A DNA stretch of 36,281 nucleotides from Ilumatobacter sp. (GTDB lineage Bacteria > Actinomycetota > Acidimicrobiia > Acidimicrobiales > Ilumatobacteraceae), in assembly GCA_018666235.1 (NCBI GenBank), contig JABJAB010000033.1, forward strand, positions 1 through 36,281, given 5' to 3'. How positions within the stretch are numbered: the first letter of the stretch is position 1; the number at the start of each line of letters is the position of its first letter. The notes under the pieces were generated by a model that was not told where the DNA came from, made no database searches, and was given only the letters and a program-made list of their open reading frames with translations. Shown here in pieces: positions 24,633 through 33,040 of this stretch. The position numbers and the translations under genes were made by a program.

Positions 24633-26021
24633 GTGCAGAGAACACGGAAGATCGCAACCGCAACGGTTGCCTTGTCACTGGTCGCCGCCGCATGCGGTGG
24701 GAGTGACGACACCGCCGACGAGTCCGGTAGCACCGAGGCACCCGACGCAACAGAAGCGCCGGCAGCCGATGCCCCGGCCGCAGACGAGCCCGCTGAAAGC
24801 GGCGAAGACGTCACGATCCGCTGGCGCACCCGCCCAGACAACGACGCCGAGGCCGAGGTCTACGGAGCAATCAGCGACACCATCGACGCCGAAAATGGAG
24901 ACTCAGTCACCCTGGCCTATGAGCCGGGTACCACCGACGGTGCTAACTATCAGGACCAGCTCATCACCGAGATCGCCAACGGCACCGCCCCTGACGTTTT
25001 CTGGATCCCGGGAACTGACATCGCTCGTTTCCAGAGCGCTGGTCTCATCCTCGACCTGGCCCCGATCGCAGCCGAAGACGGCTTCGACACCAGCGAGTTC
25101 TACCCCGAGCCCATGTACCACTTGACCTTCGACCCCGACGCAGGTGCGCCGGGCGACAAGCTGTGGGGTCTGCCCCGCGACGTGTCAACGTTCGCCATGT
25201 ACCTCAACAACGACCTCATTGCTGAGGCCGGTGCTGACGACCCCCGAGCCCTCGCCGAAGCCGGCGAATGGGACTGGGATGCCTACGCCGAAGTCGCTAC
25301 TGCGGTGAGCGCGCTCGGTGGCGAAAACAAGGGCTTTGCAATGGACGCCTGGTGGGGTCCTATTGGCTACTTCATCCAGGCAGCTGGCGGTAGCTACCTC
25401 AACGAGGACGGCACTGAGTGCACGGTCGATTCGCCGGAGGCCATTGCGGGTCTGACCCAAATGAAGGCGGTTTACGACGGCGGTCTTGCAGTCGCTTATG
25501 GCGAAAGTGGAGAGGCTCCGTGGAAGGCCGGCACCGTCGGCATGTTCATGAACGGTCGCTGGGCAACGCCTGGTGCACGCGCTGACGCCAACTTCAACTG
25601 GGACGTTGTCCAGCTGCCCACCGGTCCCGGTGGCACGCAGGGCAACTGGTTGTTCTGGGGCGCATACGTCGTCAACGCGAACACCGAGAACCCTTCCGAG
25701 GCGTTCGACCTCGTGCAGTCCCTGACCACCGCCGAGACTCAGGCAGCGATCAGCGAACTCGGTGCCAACATCCCGAGCCGCCAGAGCGATGCCGCAGAGG
25801 AGGCCTTCCTTGGCTTCACGCCGCCAGACAACGCGCAAGCGTTCCTCAACGGTCTTGCTGACTCGCCGACAGCTGAAGGTCCTCTCTGGACCGGTAGCCG
25901 CACCGAGTTCGACAATGTCGTGGGTGCTGCAGTGACCGCAGTGATCAACGGTGAGCGCACGATCGAAGACTTCGCTGCGAACATTTGTGCCGAGGCTGAG
26001 ATCGCCACGTTCGGCGGCTGA
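24633..26021 (+). CDS. Extracellular solute-binding lipoprotein of an ABC importer (family 1)
   Basis: A 462-residue lipoprotein. The signal peptide ends at a lipobox, LVAAAC, with Cys21. A long acidic, low-complexity linker (about 24-58, rich in Asp, Glu, Ala and Thr) follows. The mature part is a type-1 (MalE/UgpB-like) binding protein: YQDQLITEIANGTAPDVFW and GLPRDVSTFAMYLNNDLIAEAG are family segments. Binding proteins of this group catch oligosaccharides, glycerol-phosphate or related carbohydrates; the ligand is not evident here. GTG 24633 is chosen because it gives the signal peptide and is preceded by GAAGGAG at 6 bases. It heads an operon with two permeases and an ATPase. Confidence 0.88.
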   Translation: MQRTRKIATATVALSLVAAACGGSDDTADESGSTEAPDATEAPAADAPAADEPAESGEDVTIRWRTRPDNDAEAEVYGAISDTIDAENGDSVTLAYEPGTTDGANYQDQLITEIANGTAPDVFWIPGTDIARFQSAGLILDLAPIAAEDGFDTSEFYPEPMYHLTFDPDAGAPGDKLWGLPRDVSTFAMYLNNDLIAEAGADDPRALAEAGEWDWDAYAEVATAVSALGGENKGFAMDAWWGPIGYFIQAAGGSYLNEDGTECTVDSPEAIAGLTQMKAVYDGGLAVAYGESGEAPWKAGTVGMFMNGRWATPGARADANFNWDVVQLPTGPGGTQGNWLFWGAYVVNANTENPSEAFDLVQSLTTAETQAAISELGANIPSRQSDAAEEAFLGFTPPDNAQAFLNGLADSPTAEGPLWTGSRTEFDNVVGAAVTAVINGERTIEDFAANICAEAEIATFGG

Positions 26022-26027
26022 TGACTT

Positions 26028-26072
26028 CCTGACCGTTACATTCGGTGCCTTGCACCGGATGTAACGGTCAGG
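26028..26072 (+). promoter_or_regulatory. Long stem-loop between binding-protein and permease genes
   Basis: A 21-base left arm (26028-26048) pairs with a 21-base right arm (26052-26072) around a CTT loop, with one G-T type mismatch in the stem. It starts 6 bases after the binding-protein stop and ends 47 bases before the permease start. Such stems after malE-type genes stabilise the upstream mRNA and reduce read-through, giving more binding protein than permease. There is no U-tract, so it is not an efficient terminator by sequence. Confidence 0.7.
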
Positions 26073-26119
26073 GCTTCGCCCGTTCACGCGGGACACCGAC
26101 CATCACACCTGGGGGACTT

Positions 26120-27829
26120 GTGTCGGACACCATGGCTGCAGATGCAGCCGACAAAGCGGACGCTGGGGTCGACCTACCTGACGCACCGGACACCGCGCTT
26201 GGCCGCAAGCTGAAACTGCTGAGTTTATGGCACCTCGTTGGTGCCGCCGTGAGCGTCATGGGCATTCTGCTCGCTCGGCGCAGTGGCGACATCGAGCTGC
26301 CGTGGATGCCGCGCTACGCACTCCAGGGCTTCTTCAGCTTCGCGTTCGTAGCCCACATGGCCAGCGCCTACGGCGTTGGCGCTCGGACACGTTGGGCTCG
26401 CCCGCTCTCGCTTGCAGTCAACTATCTCCTCACGCTCGTCGCGGCGTCCGCGACGTTGCATCTCTTCAACGCCTTTCGAGCCCTTGGCGACTTCGGCGAG
26501 GGCTTGTACAAGGCGTTTCTCCCCTTTGTCGTCATCTGTGTCGGACTGCTCTGGGTACTGCTGAGCGGTCAGATGTTGGCGCATCGGCCGACGGCAGCCG
26601 GGCCGCTACGCCTCCGCCAAGCCGGCTGGGGTCTCGCCGGTGTTGCCAGTGTCTGGTTTGTCATCAAAGCAGACCCATCCGGCTTCATTTCGTCCATCGG
26701 CGAGACGCTCACTCGCCCGCTCGCGCTCGGCGCGATAGCCCTGACCGTCTGCGCAGCGCTCGCCACTCGACTCATGTGGTCACGTGCCGCCGCCAAGCAC
26801 TTCGGCTCGACCCGTCAGGTCGATGAAGCACTGAGTGGCCTCGCGTTCTTGTCACCGAACCTGCTCGGGTTCCTCATCTTCTTCGCCTTCCCACTGCTGT
26901 TCTCGCTGTGGGTCAGCTTCTTCGACTGGGACACCACCAACACCACCCGCGATTTCATCGGGCTCGAGAACTACATCCGAGCGTTGTCACTCGACTTCGC
27001 CAACAGTGCGCAAAGCAATGCCGGCACCGAGGTGCTGAAGTCGGACTATCAGGTGCTTGCAAACCTCGACTGGTTCGGGCAGCACTGGGTGATCGGCGCA
27101 CGCGATGTCGAGTTCTGGATCTCCCTGAAGAACATCACGGTCTTCCTCGTCCTCGCCGTGCCACTCGCCGTGCTGCCAGCCCTCGTCCTGTCCAGCGTGC
27201 TGGCCTCGAAGCTCCCCGGCATGAAGGTCTTCCGAACCATCTATTTCGTCCCCTCGGTGGCGGGCGTGATCGGCGTCTCAATCGTGTGGGGCCAGATGTT
27301 CGACGCAACAATCGGCTGGATCAACTACCTCCTCGACCTGATCGGTGTCTCCGAAGCAGGCCAGGGTCAAGGCTGGCTCACCCAGCCCAACACAGCGCTG
27401 CTGTCGATGGTCATCGTCTTTGCCTGGATGAGCTTTGGATTCAACACGGTGCTGTACCTGGCAGGGCACCAGGCCATTCCGAAAGAGTTGTACGAGGCAG
27501 CCGAGATCGACGGAGCCAACACCTGGCAGGTCTTTCGACGGATCACAGTGCCGCAGCTCCGCAACACGACCTTCTATGTCGTCATCACCACGTCGATCCT
27601 GGCCTTGCAGCTCTTCGACATCGTGTGGATCCTGGCACGACCGATCGCAGGTGGACCGAACTTCGCCACGCAGACGCCGGTGCTGACCCTGTACCAAGAG
27701 GCCTTCACCAACAACCGCCAGGGCTACGCGTCAGCGCTGGCCTGGGTGCTGTTCATCATCATCTTCAGCTTCACGTCGTTCCAGTTCCGGCGACAACGCA
27801 GTGAAGCCAGCGCAGGAGGCGTGTCATGA
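26120..27829 (+). CDS. ABC transporter permease, MalF-like, with long N-terminal membrane extension
   Basis: A 569-residue permease. The core (from about residue 235, beginning near LSPNLLGFLIFFAFPLLFSLW) is the usual MalF-type six-helix domain with the EAA loop, EAAEIDGANTWQVFRRITVP (about 459-478), that binds the ATPase. The first 235 residues are unusual: a hydrophilic alanine/aspartate-rich tail of about 30 residues, then about six hydrophobic segments. MalF-type permeases are normally near 300 residues; E. coli MalF (514) also has extra segments but not this layout. GTG 26120 is chosen because GGGGGA lies just upstream; ATG 26132 is the alternative. It overlaps the next permease by 4 bases. 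Confidence 0.85.
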   Translation: MSDTMAADAADKADAGVDLPDAPDTALGRKLKLLSLWHLVGAAVSVMGILLARRSGDIELPWMPRYALQGFFSFAFVAHMASAYGVGARTRWARPLSLAVNYLLTLVAASATLHLFNAFRALGDFGEGLYKAFLPFVVICVGLLWVLLSGQMLAHRPTAAGPLRLRQAGWGLAGVASVWFVIKADPSGFISSIGETLTRPLALGAIALTVCAALATRLMWSRAAAKHFGSTRQVDEALSGLAFLSPNLLGFLIFFAFPLLFSLWVSFFDWDTTNTTRDFIGLENYIRALSLDFANSAQSNAGTEVLKSDYQVLANLDWFGQHWVIGARDVEFWISLKNITVFLVLAVPLAVLPALVLSSVLASKLPGMKVFRTIYFVPSVAGVIGVSIVWGQMFDATIGWINYLLDLIGVSEAGQGQGWLTQPNTALLSMVIVFAWMSFGFNTVLYLAGHQAIPKELYEAAEIDGANTWQVFRRITVPQLRNTTFYVVITTSILALQLFDIVWILARPIAGGPNFATQTPVLTLYQEAFTNNRQGYASALAWVLFIIIFSFTSFQFRRQRSEASAGGVS

Positions 27830-29043
27830 GCGTCCGCAGAAAAGGGCCACGAGCGACCATCGTTCGGATCTTCACCTACCTGTGTCTTGTGTCGGTTGCG
27901 GTCATCGTGGTCTTCCCGTTCGTCGTCGCGTTCGCCACATCGACGAAGAACAGCCAAGACATCTTCAACTATCCGCCGACCCTGATCCCGAAGGAACCCC
28001 AGACCGTGGATCCTGCTGAGGTCGCGTTCCCGGATATCGACGCCGATGAACCGCTTCCGCTGTACGCGTTCCCGGATTCCGACACACGATTCGCGCTCGT
28101 CGACAACGACGTCTCGGTCGCAGAATTCCGACCGCTCGACGACGTTGATCGAATCATCCGGCTCGACGTGACGTCGGGGGAAAAGACCGGCGAGGTCGTC
28201 ATCATCGACGGTGCGGAAGAAGACGTTTTCGTCATCGAGGTCGACGGCATCAACATCGAGGCATACCGATCGCGACTCACCTCTGGCGGCCAGTTCGTCT
28301 CGCTCGACGACCCGACCGACGTGCGCGTGGAACTTGTCAACGTCGTGGAGCCACTGCAACAGTTCGGCCCCCGGCTCGAGAACTTCGAAGAGGTCCTCAT
28401 CGACAAGGAGCTTGGTCGATCCCTCACCAACACGGTGTTGGTGACCATTGCGGTCGTTTCCGGCCAGATTCTGACCTCGATCCTGGGTGGCTACGCCTTC
28501 GCTCGAATCAAGTTCAAGGGAAGCGGCTCATTGTTCCTGCTGTACCTCGGCTCGGTCATGGTGCCATTCGTCGTGCTCATCATCCCGCTCTTTCAGCTGA
28601 TGCTGCAGGTGGGCTGGCTCGACAATCTCTCGGCGTTGATCATTCCGTTCATGTTCAGCGCCTACGGCACCTTCCTCATGCGGCAGTTCTTCATCAGCAT
28701 TCCTATCGAAATCGAAGAAGCTGCGCTGCTCGATAATGCATCGCGCTGGAAGATCTTGTGGCGCATCATGGTCCCGCTTGCTCGCCCAGCCATTGCCACG
28801 CTCGCCACGTTCGGGTTCCTCTATGCCTGGAACTCGTTCTTCTGGCCACTCGTCATCATCAACTCAGGCAACCCCGACGGCCGCGTGTTGTCGCTCGCAT
28901 TGTCAACACTTGGTGGCCGCTCAAGCACCGATCTCAACCTGGTGTTCGCCGGCGCGATGATCGCGATGACCCCGCCCATCCTGGTGTTCCTGTTCGCCCA
29001 GCGCTATTTCGTCGAGAACTCCGCTTCCAGCGGGCTCAAGTAG
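27826..29043 (+). CDS. ABC transporter permease, MalG-like, with inserted external domain
   Basis: A 405-residue permease. The first membrane helix is at about residues 15-36. The C-terminal part from about 195 has the MalG core with the EAA loop IEIEEAALLDNASRWKILWR (about 293-312). Between them is an acidic, beta-rich insertion of about 110 residues (roughly 60-170). It sits in the first external loop, before the conserved LENFEEVLIDKELGRSLTNT segment (about 184-203). Related MalG proteins of about 280 residues have only a short loop here. The insert could touch the binding protein. It overlaps the upstream permease by 4 bases, so the pair is co-translated. Confidence 0.87.
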   Translation: MSVRRKGPRATIVRIFTYLCLVSVAVIVVFPFVVAFATSTKNSQDIFNYPPTLIPKEPQTVDPAEVAFPDIDADEPLPLYAFPDSDTRFALVDNDVSVAEFRPLDDVDRIIRLDVTSGEKTGEVVIIDGAEEDVFVIEVDGINIEAYRSRLTSGGQFVSLDDPTDVRVELVNVVEPLQQFGPRLENFEEVLIDKELGRSLTNTVLVTIAVVSGQILTSILGGYAFARIKFKGSGSLFLLYLGSVMVPFVVLIIPLFQLMLQVGWLDNLSALIIPFMFSAYGTFLMRQFFISIPIEIEEAALLDNASRWKILWRIMVPLARPAIATLATFGFLYAWNSFFWPLVIINSGNPDGRVLSLALSTLGGRSSTDLNLVFAGAMIAMTPPILVFLFAQRYFVENSASSGLK

Positions 29044-29053
29044 GGAGTTACCC

Positions 29054-30232
29054 ATGGCTGAAGTTACCTTCCGCTCCGTCAGCAAGCAGTACGACGGCGG
29101 TGGACCCAAAGCAGTCCACGATCTTGAACTCGATATCAAGGACGGCGAGTTCATGGTGCTCGTTGGACCTTCCGGCTGCGGTAAGTCCACCGCGCTGCGC
29201 ATGATTGCCGGACTCGAAGAAATCACCGAAGGCGAACTGCGCATCGGAGATCGCCTCGTCAACGACGTCCCTCCGGGCGACCGCGACATCGCGATGGTGT
29301 TCCAGAACTATGCGCTGTATCCGCACATGACCGTTCGAGAGAACATCGGATTCGCGCTGGAAGTCGCCAAGGTCAAGAAGGCTGAGATCAAGGCGCGTAC
29401 CGAAGAGGCCGCTGAAATGCTCGGCCTCACCGAGTATCTCGATCGTTTGCCGAAGGCGCTCTCCGGCGGTCAACGCCAACGCGTCGCGATGGGCCGAGCA
29501 ATCGTGCGTAGCCCACAGGTCTTCCTCATGGACGAGCCGTTGTCGAATCTCGACGCCAAGCTCCGCGTCCAGATGCGATCGGAGATCATCCAGATCCAAA
29601 AGCGGCTCGACACCACGATGGTGTACGTCACCCACGACCAGATCGAGGCGATGACGATGGGCCACCGAGTTGCGGTGATGCGTCTTGGAGTGCTCCAACA
29701 GGTCGCTCACCCGCAGGAGTTGTACCAGCGCCCAGCCAACCTGTTCGTTGCTGCGTTCATTGGTAGCCCGGCCATGAACCTGATCAATGTGACCCTCGGA
29801 GGCACAGCCGAGCGGCCCACCGCGAGCTTTGCTGGTCATACCCTTGCGATCGACGAGGGCGCGATCGAGCGTTACCCGCAAATTGTCGACCGCATTGGAT
29901 CATCAGTCGTACTTGGTTTGCGTCCCGAACACTTCTCGATGGAGGGCGACTTCGACCTCCCCGATGATCAGATCGTTGAATTCAAGATTGAGTTGGCTGA
30001 AGCGATGGGCGCCGAGGCGCATCTGCACATCACGCTCGATGTCCCGGTTGTCGAACTCGACGGTCAGCCAGTGTCCGCCGAAGATGGCGACGAGACGCCA
30101 TTGTCAACGACCAAGATCATTGCTCGGATCGACGGTATTCACTTCGTCACCAGCGGCGAAAACCTGCGACTCGGTGTCAAGACACATCTGGCGCACTTCT
30201 TTGACCCAGACACCGGCCTGCCGCTGAGCTGA
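29054..30232 (+). CDS. ABC transporter ATPase, MalK/UgpC/MsmK type
   Basis: A 392-residue ATPase. Walker A is GPSGCGKST (38-46), the Q-loop is VFQNYALYPHMTV, the signature is LSGGQRQRVAMGRA (about 136), and Walker B with D-loop is VFLMDEPLSNLDAKLR. VTHDQIEAMTMG has the H-loop. The C-terminal 150 residues form the OB-type regulatory domain (TOBE) found in carbohydrate importers. It drives uptake with the two upstream permeases. GGGAG at 29043-29047 lies 6 bases before ATG 29054. The C-terminal domain contains a slightly unusual acidic segment (about 335-350). A stem-loop terminator follows its stop. Confidence 0.95.
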   Translation: MAEVTFRSVSKQYDGGGPKAVHDLELDIKDGEFMVLVGPSGCGKSTALRMIAGLEEITEGELRIGDRLVNDVPPGDRDIAMVFQNYALYPHMTVRENIGFALEVAKVKKAEIKARTEEAAEMLGLTEYLDRLPKALSGGQRQRVAMGRAIVRSPQVFLMDEPLSNLDAKLRVQMRSEIIQIQKRLDTTMVYVTHDQIEAMTMGHRVAVMRLGVLQQVAHPQELYQRPANLFVAAFIGSPAMNLINVTLGGTAERPTASFAGHTLAIDEGAIERYPQIVDRIGSSVVLGLRPEHFSMEGDFDLPDDQIVEFKIELAEAMGAEAHLHITLDVPVVELDGQPVSAEDGDETPLSTTKIIARIDGIHFVTSGENLRLGVKTHLAHFFDPDTGLPLS

Positions 30233-30240
30233 ATCACGCA

Positions 30241-30265
30241 GCCGTCGACGTCGCACGTCGACGGC
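30241..30265. terminator. Stem-loop terminator between the transporter operon and the TPR gene
   Basis: GCCGTCGACGT (30241-30251) pairs perfectly with ACGTCGACGGC (30255-30265) around a CGC loop, 9 bases after the ATPase stop and close to the convergent stop at 30269. No T-tract follows, so it is a candidate bidirectional terminator of the GC-rich type. Confidence 0.55.
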
Positions 30266-30268
30266 CCG

Positions 30269-30766
30269 TCACAAGTCCCAGACAAGGGGTGCGATTGGGT
30301 CCGGGGTGTAGACGCAGTACGTCCCGGTCTGCACGGATTGTTCGAGGTGCGCAGCGAGCGCCGGATGGTGCTCGGCCATCCGGCGGAGCGCGTAGCGCAG
30401 TGATCGAGTCACGCTCGTCCGAGCGCGCTCAGCAGACCCACCGACTGAGCGAGTGCGCCCACCGAAGCCGACTGCGCTCGTCAGTTCCGCGATCAGGTAC
30501 TCGCGATCGCGTTGCGCCAGTTCCATGCGGCCGAGGTCGTTCAACATCGTCGCTTCTTCGATGTCGTCGTCGACTTCGGCGAGCCGTCGACGGTAGGCAT
30601 CCCGCGCTACATCGTCGATGACTTCCAGCCCGCTGCTTCCTTGACCGACGTGTAAATCGTCGCCGTGCTCGACAATGCCGCCGGTCGGAAGCGAGCCACG
30701 TTCCACAGCAACGAGGTCCAACACGTGGATCTCGCGACCCGGGTCAGCGAGCAATCGTTCAACGTA
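30269..30766 (-). pseudogene. C-terminal part of the TPR gene, separated by an in-frame TGA
   Basis: After the TGA at 30767-30769 the same frame continues for 165 codons to a natural stop at 30269. It begins YVERLLADPGREIHVLDL, continues through DAYRRRLAEVDDDIEEA and SAERARTSVTRSLRYAL, and ends CVYTPDPIAPLVWDL. This is a well-known C-terminal region of large TPR proteins. Their consensus runs DLKGLRYLARLLA across the break, so an arginine is missing exactly at the TGA. There is no ATG or good Shine-Dalgarno site to start it alone (only TTG 30754). It is therefore probably not translated independently. See the finding for the alternatives. Confidence 0.75.
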
Positions 30767-32335
30767 TCAAAGGCCCTTGAGATCGCGCATCAGCGTGGTG
30801 TCGTCGTCGAAACCAATGGTGCGAGTGTCTCCGTCGCATCGGAAGACGGCGGTCGCCTTGCTGGCTATCCGAGACGTCGTTGAGTGTGACGGCGCGTTGG
30901 TGATGAGACGCTCAGCCTGCTCGGCTCTGCGCACCGCCCCGAATGCGTCGAAGGCCACTCGTGCCGCACGCCATTCCATATGTGCCCCTTCGACATCGCC
31001 GGACCGGTGGCGAGCTTCGCCGAGCACGATGCGTGCGGCGGCCGCTTCGAACGGGGCTCCGATGTCGGCCCACGCACCGGTTGCGGCCTTTGCCGAGTGG
31101 ATAGCGGCCCCCAGGTCTCCACCGACCAACGATGCGCGAGCACTAGCGAGCGCGGCACTGGCCTCGAGGGAACGGCTCGGGTAGGAGTCCGCGATCGATG
31201 CGAGCGCATCGGCGGCCTGTCGAGCAGTGTTGGCATCGCCTGCTGCGGCAGCGATCTTCGCCTGGGCATCGAGTAGCGGGGCGAGGCGCAAGTCGCCGAA
31301 CGGCGGCCGCATCTTGGAGGGAATATCGAAGGGGTGAGCAATTGCATCCGTGATCATCGACGCAGCCACGTCGACCTCGCCCTGCTCCAACCGCAACAAC
31401 GCGAGCCCAGGGTGAGGCGACCAACTGCGTTCGTGCGCTGCGATAAATGCTTCCTCGGCACCGGTGAGATCGCCGCGACGTAACCGGATGTTGCCGAGTT
31501 CGACGAGTGGCCAACCGAACTCGCGGCGCATCCAAGGGCGCAACTCCTCGCAGGCCCCCAATGCTTCGGCCTCAGCGACATCGCATGGCCCAGAAATCCT
31601 GAGGATCTCGGCGCGGTGGACGCGGCATCGTCCGCTGATTGCCCCGATCGCCGCGCCGTGACGCCATTGCTCCATCACCTCTGTCCACTGCGTCGCTCGG
31701 TCGTGCAGCGCCATCCCCTGGGCGGCGCAGATCAACTCGCAGTACATCATCCCCGTGGTGAGTGGGTCGGCGGCGCCTGACATGAGATCCACCGCGATTT
31801 CATCGAGGAGGTCCAGACCCGCATCAACATGTCCATCAAAGACACGAACTCGTGCGGCGCACACGCGCCCAATGATGACGGCCGGATTGACGCCGAGTCG
31901 GCCTCCGAGTTCGATCGCCAAGGCCGAAAACATTCTTGCGGCATCCATGTCTCCGGACATAAACCGTTCGTACCCACGCACGACGGCGATCAAGGCGTGA
32001 GCGGGCGTCTCATCATGGCCTTGTAGCAGTCGCTCGGCACGGCGTAACCACCCTCGAACAGGCGCCATGAGACCGGTGTCCATCATCAAGAACATGGCAA
32101 CCATCGCAGCGGCTCGTGCAGCGCCGGCGATGTCGTCGTCGGCGAGCAAGAGTGCGTGCAGTTGTTCCCACGCGGACACGGACGCTTCGAATCCGCCGTT
32201 TCCGTACTCGGCCTGAGCGAGGAGTTCGAGCCCCTCAGCCGAAGCTGCAGCTGATCCACTTGCGGCAAGCAGGTCGAGGGCCTCAGCCCATTCGCCCTGC
32301 TCAACTGCCGTCTGGGCGGCTGCAAGTCCCTGCAT
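30767..32335 (-). CDS. TPR-repeat protein, N-terminal part of a gene cut by an in-frame stop
   Basis: A 522-residue product of alanine-rich paired helices from residue 1 to about 460, the pattern of tetratricopeptide repeats found in the long bacterial regulators that often carry a LuxR-type domain or an ATPase. No Walker motif, helix-turn-helix or signal peptide is visible in this part, so the DNA-binding or catalytic part may be absent. It ends TTLMRDLKGL just before TGA 30767-30769, where homologues continue. The full-length gene would be 32335 to 30269, 688 residues. Upstream, GTGACA-5-TGTCAC lies 10 bases before the ATG. The divergent gene is a DinB-like protein. Confidence 0.7.
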   Translation of the reverse strand: MQGLAAAQTAVEQGEWAEALDLLAASGSAAASAEGLELLAQAEYGNGGFEASVSAWEQLHALLLADDDIAGAARAAAMVAMFLMMDTGLMAPVRGWLRRAERLLQGHDETPAHALIAVVRGYERFMSGDMDAARMFSALAIELGGRLGVNPAVIIGRVCAARVRVFDGHVDAGLDLLDEIAVDLMSGAADPLTTGMMYCELICAAQGMALHDRATQWTEVMEQWRHGAAIGAISGRCRVHRAEILRISGPCDVAEAEALGACEELRPWMRREFGWPLVELGNIRLRRGDLTGAEEAFIAAHERSWSPHPGLALLRLEQGEVDVAASMITDAIAHPFDIPSKMRPPFGDLRLAPLLDAQAKIAAAAGDANTARQAADALASIADSYPSRSLEASAALASARASLVGGDLGAAIHSAKAATGAWADIGAPFEAAAARIVLGEARHRSGDVEGAHMEWRAARVAFDAFGAVRRAEQAERLITNAPSHSTTSRIASKATAVFRCDGDTRTIGFDDDTTLMRDLKGL

Positions 32336-32344
32336 TGTCGCATT

Positions 32345-32361
32345 GTGACATCAATTGTCAC
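32345..32361. promoter_or_regulatory. Inverted repeat between the divergent TPR and DinB-like genes
   Basis: GTGACA (32345-32350) and TGTCAC (32356-32361) form an inverted repeat with a 5-base spacer, in the 90-base gap between the divergent genes. A -35-like TTGACA follows at 32368-32373 for the rightward gene. A dimeric regulator binding here could control both genes. Confidence 0.4.
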
Positions 32362-32425
32362 GCCTCTTTGACATCGCACCAATCGACGGAGCGATCTCGA
32401 CAAACAGATTCAGAAAGGCCCACTC

Positions 32426-32983
32426 ATGGAACCCATCGAACAGCTCTCATACATTTTGCCTACCTTGAATGCCACGGTCGATCGCATCCAGACGATGCAG
32501 ATGAACGACCCCACGCCGTGCAGCAAGTTCACCGTGCACGACGTGCTCAATCACATGATCGTCCTCGGCGGGACGTTTACCTACTCGTTCAGGGGCGAGG
32601 ATGCCCCGGAATTGAGGGCGCCGGGTGTGTACGGGTGGGTTCCCGCCGCCGAGTTCCGTGAGGTGATGGACGATCTCCTTGCTGCGGTCAAGTCCCCAGG
32701 GGCAATGGAGCGACAGGTGACGACTCCTATGGGGGAGATGCCCGGTGAGACGTTCGCTCGGCTCGTCGCATTCGATGGTCTGATGCACGGCTGGGACCTC
32801 GCCTCGTCCACCGGACAACGGTTCGAAGTGCCCCCGGCAGTCATCTGCGCCGTCGATGAGTTTGCCCGGAGTGCACTGACCTCTGAAATGAGGGACGGCG
32901 ACACATTCAAAGACGCGACCACCGTGCCTGACGACGCCAGTCAACTCGAGCGACTCGCCGCATTCAGCGGCCGCTCACTCTGA
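32426..32983 (+). CDS. TIGR03086-type DinB-fold protein (mycothiol-dependent family)
   Basis: A 185-residue helical protein of the DinB/mycothiol maleylpyruvate isomerase superfamily. Visible segments are PTPCSKFTVHDVLNHMI (metal-ligand histidines near residues 38 and 42) and VAFDGLMHGWDLASSTGQ (third histidine). The actinobacterial TIGR03086 family has this length and these motifs; most members are uncharacterised and a few act with mycothiol. Its presence supports an actinobacterial host. It is divergent from the TPR gene and lies ahead of radA, separated by 57 bases. Confidence 0.82.
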   Translation: MEPIEQLSYILPTLNATVDRIQTMQMNDPTPCSKFTVHDVLNHMIVLGGTFTYSFRGEDAPELRAPGVYGWVPAAEFREVMDDLLAAVKSPGAMERQVTTPMGEMPGETFARLVAFDGLMHGWDLASSTGQRFEVPPAVICAVDEFARSALTSEMRDGDTFKDATTVPDDASQLERLAAFSGRSL

Positions 32984-33027
32984 GCGCCCGTCCCGACGAC
33001 GCGGGCAACTCTGTGAGTGCCCATCTC

Positions 33028-33033
33028 TAGGGT
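33028..33033 (+). promoter_or_regulatory. Candidate -10 element for a leaderless radA transcript
   Basis: TAGGGT (TANNNT) ends 7 bases before ATG 33041, so the transcript would begin at or near the start codon. There is no Shine-Dalgarno sequence in the gap. Confidence 0.35.
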
Positions 33034-33040
33034 GGCCACC

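Noticed and set aside
30767..30769. Selenocysteine reading of the in-frame TGA
   Set aside because: Homologues are expected to have arginine here, not cysteine, and no SECIS-like hairpin was seen directly after the codon.
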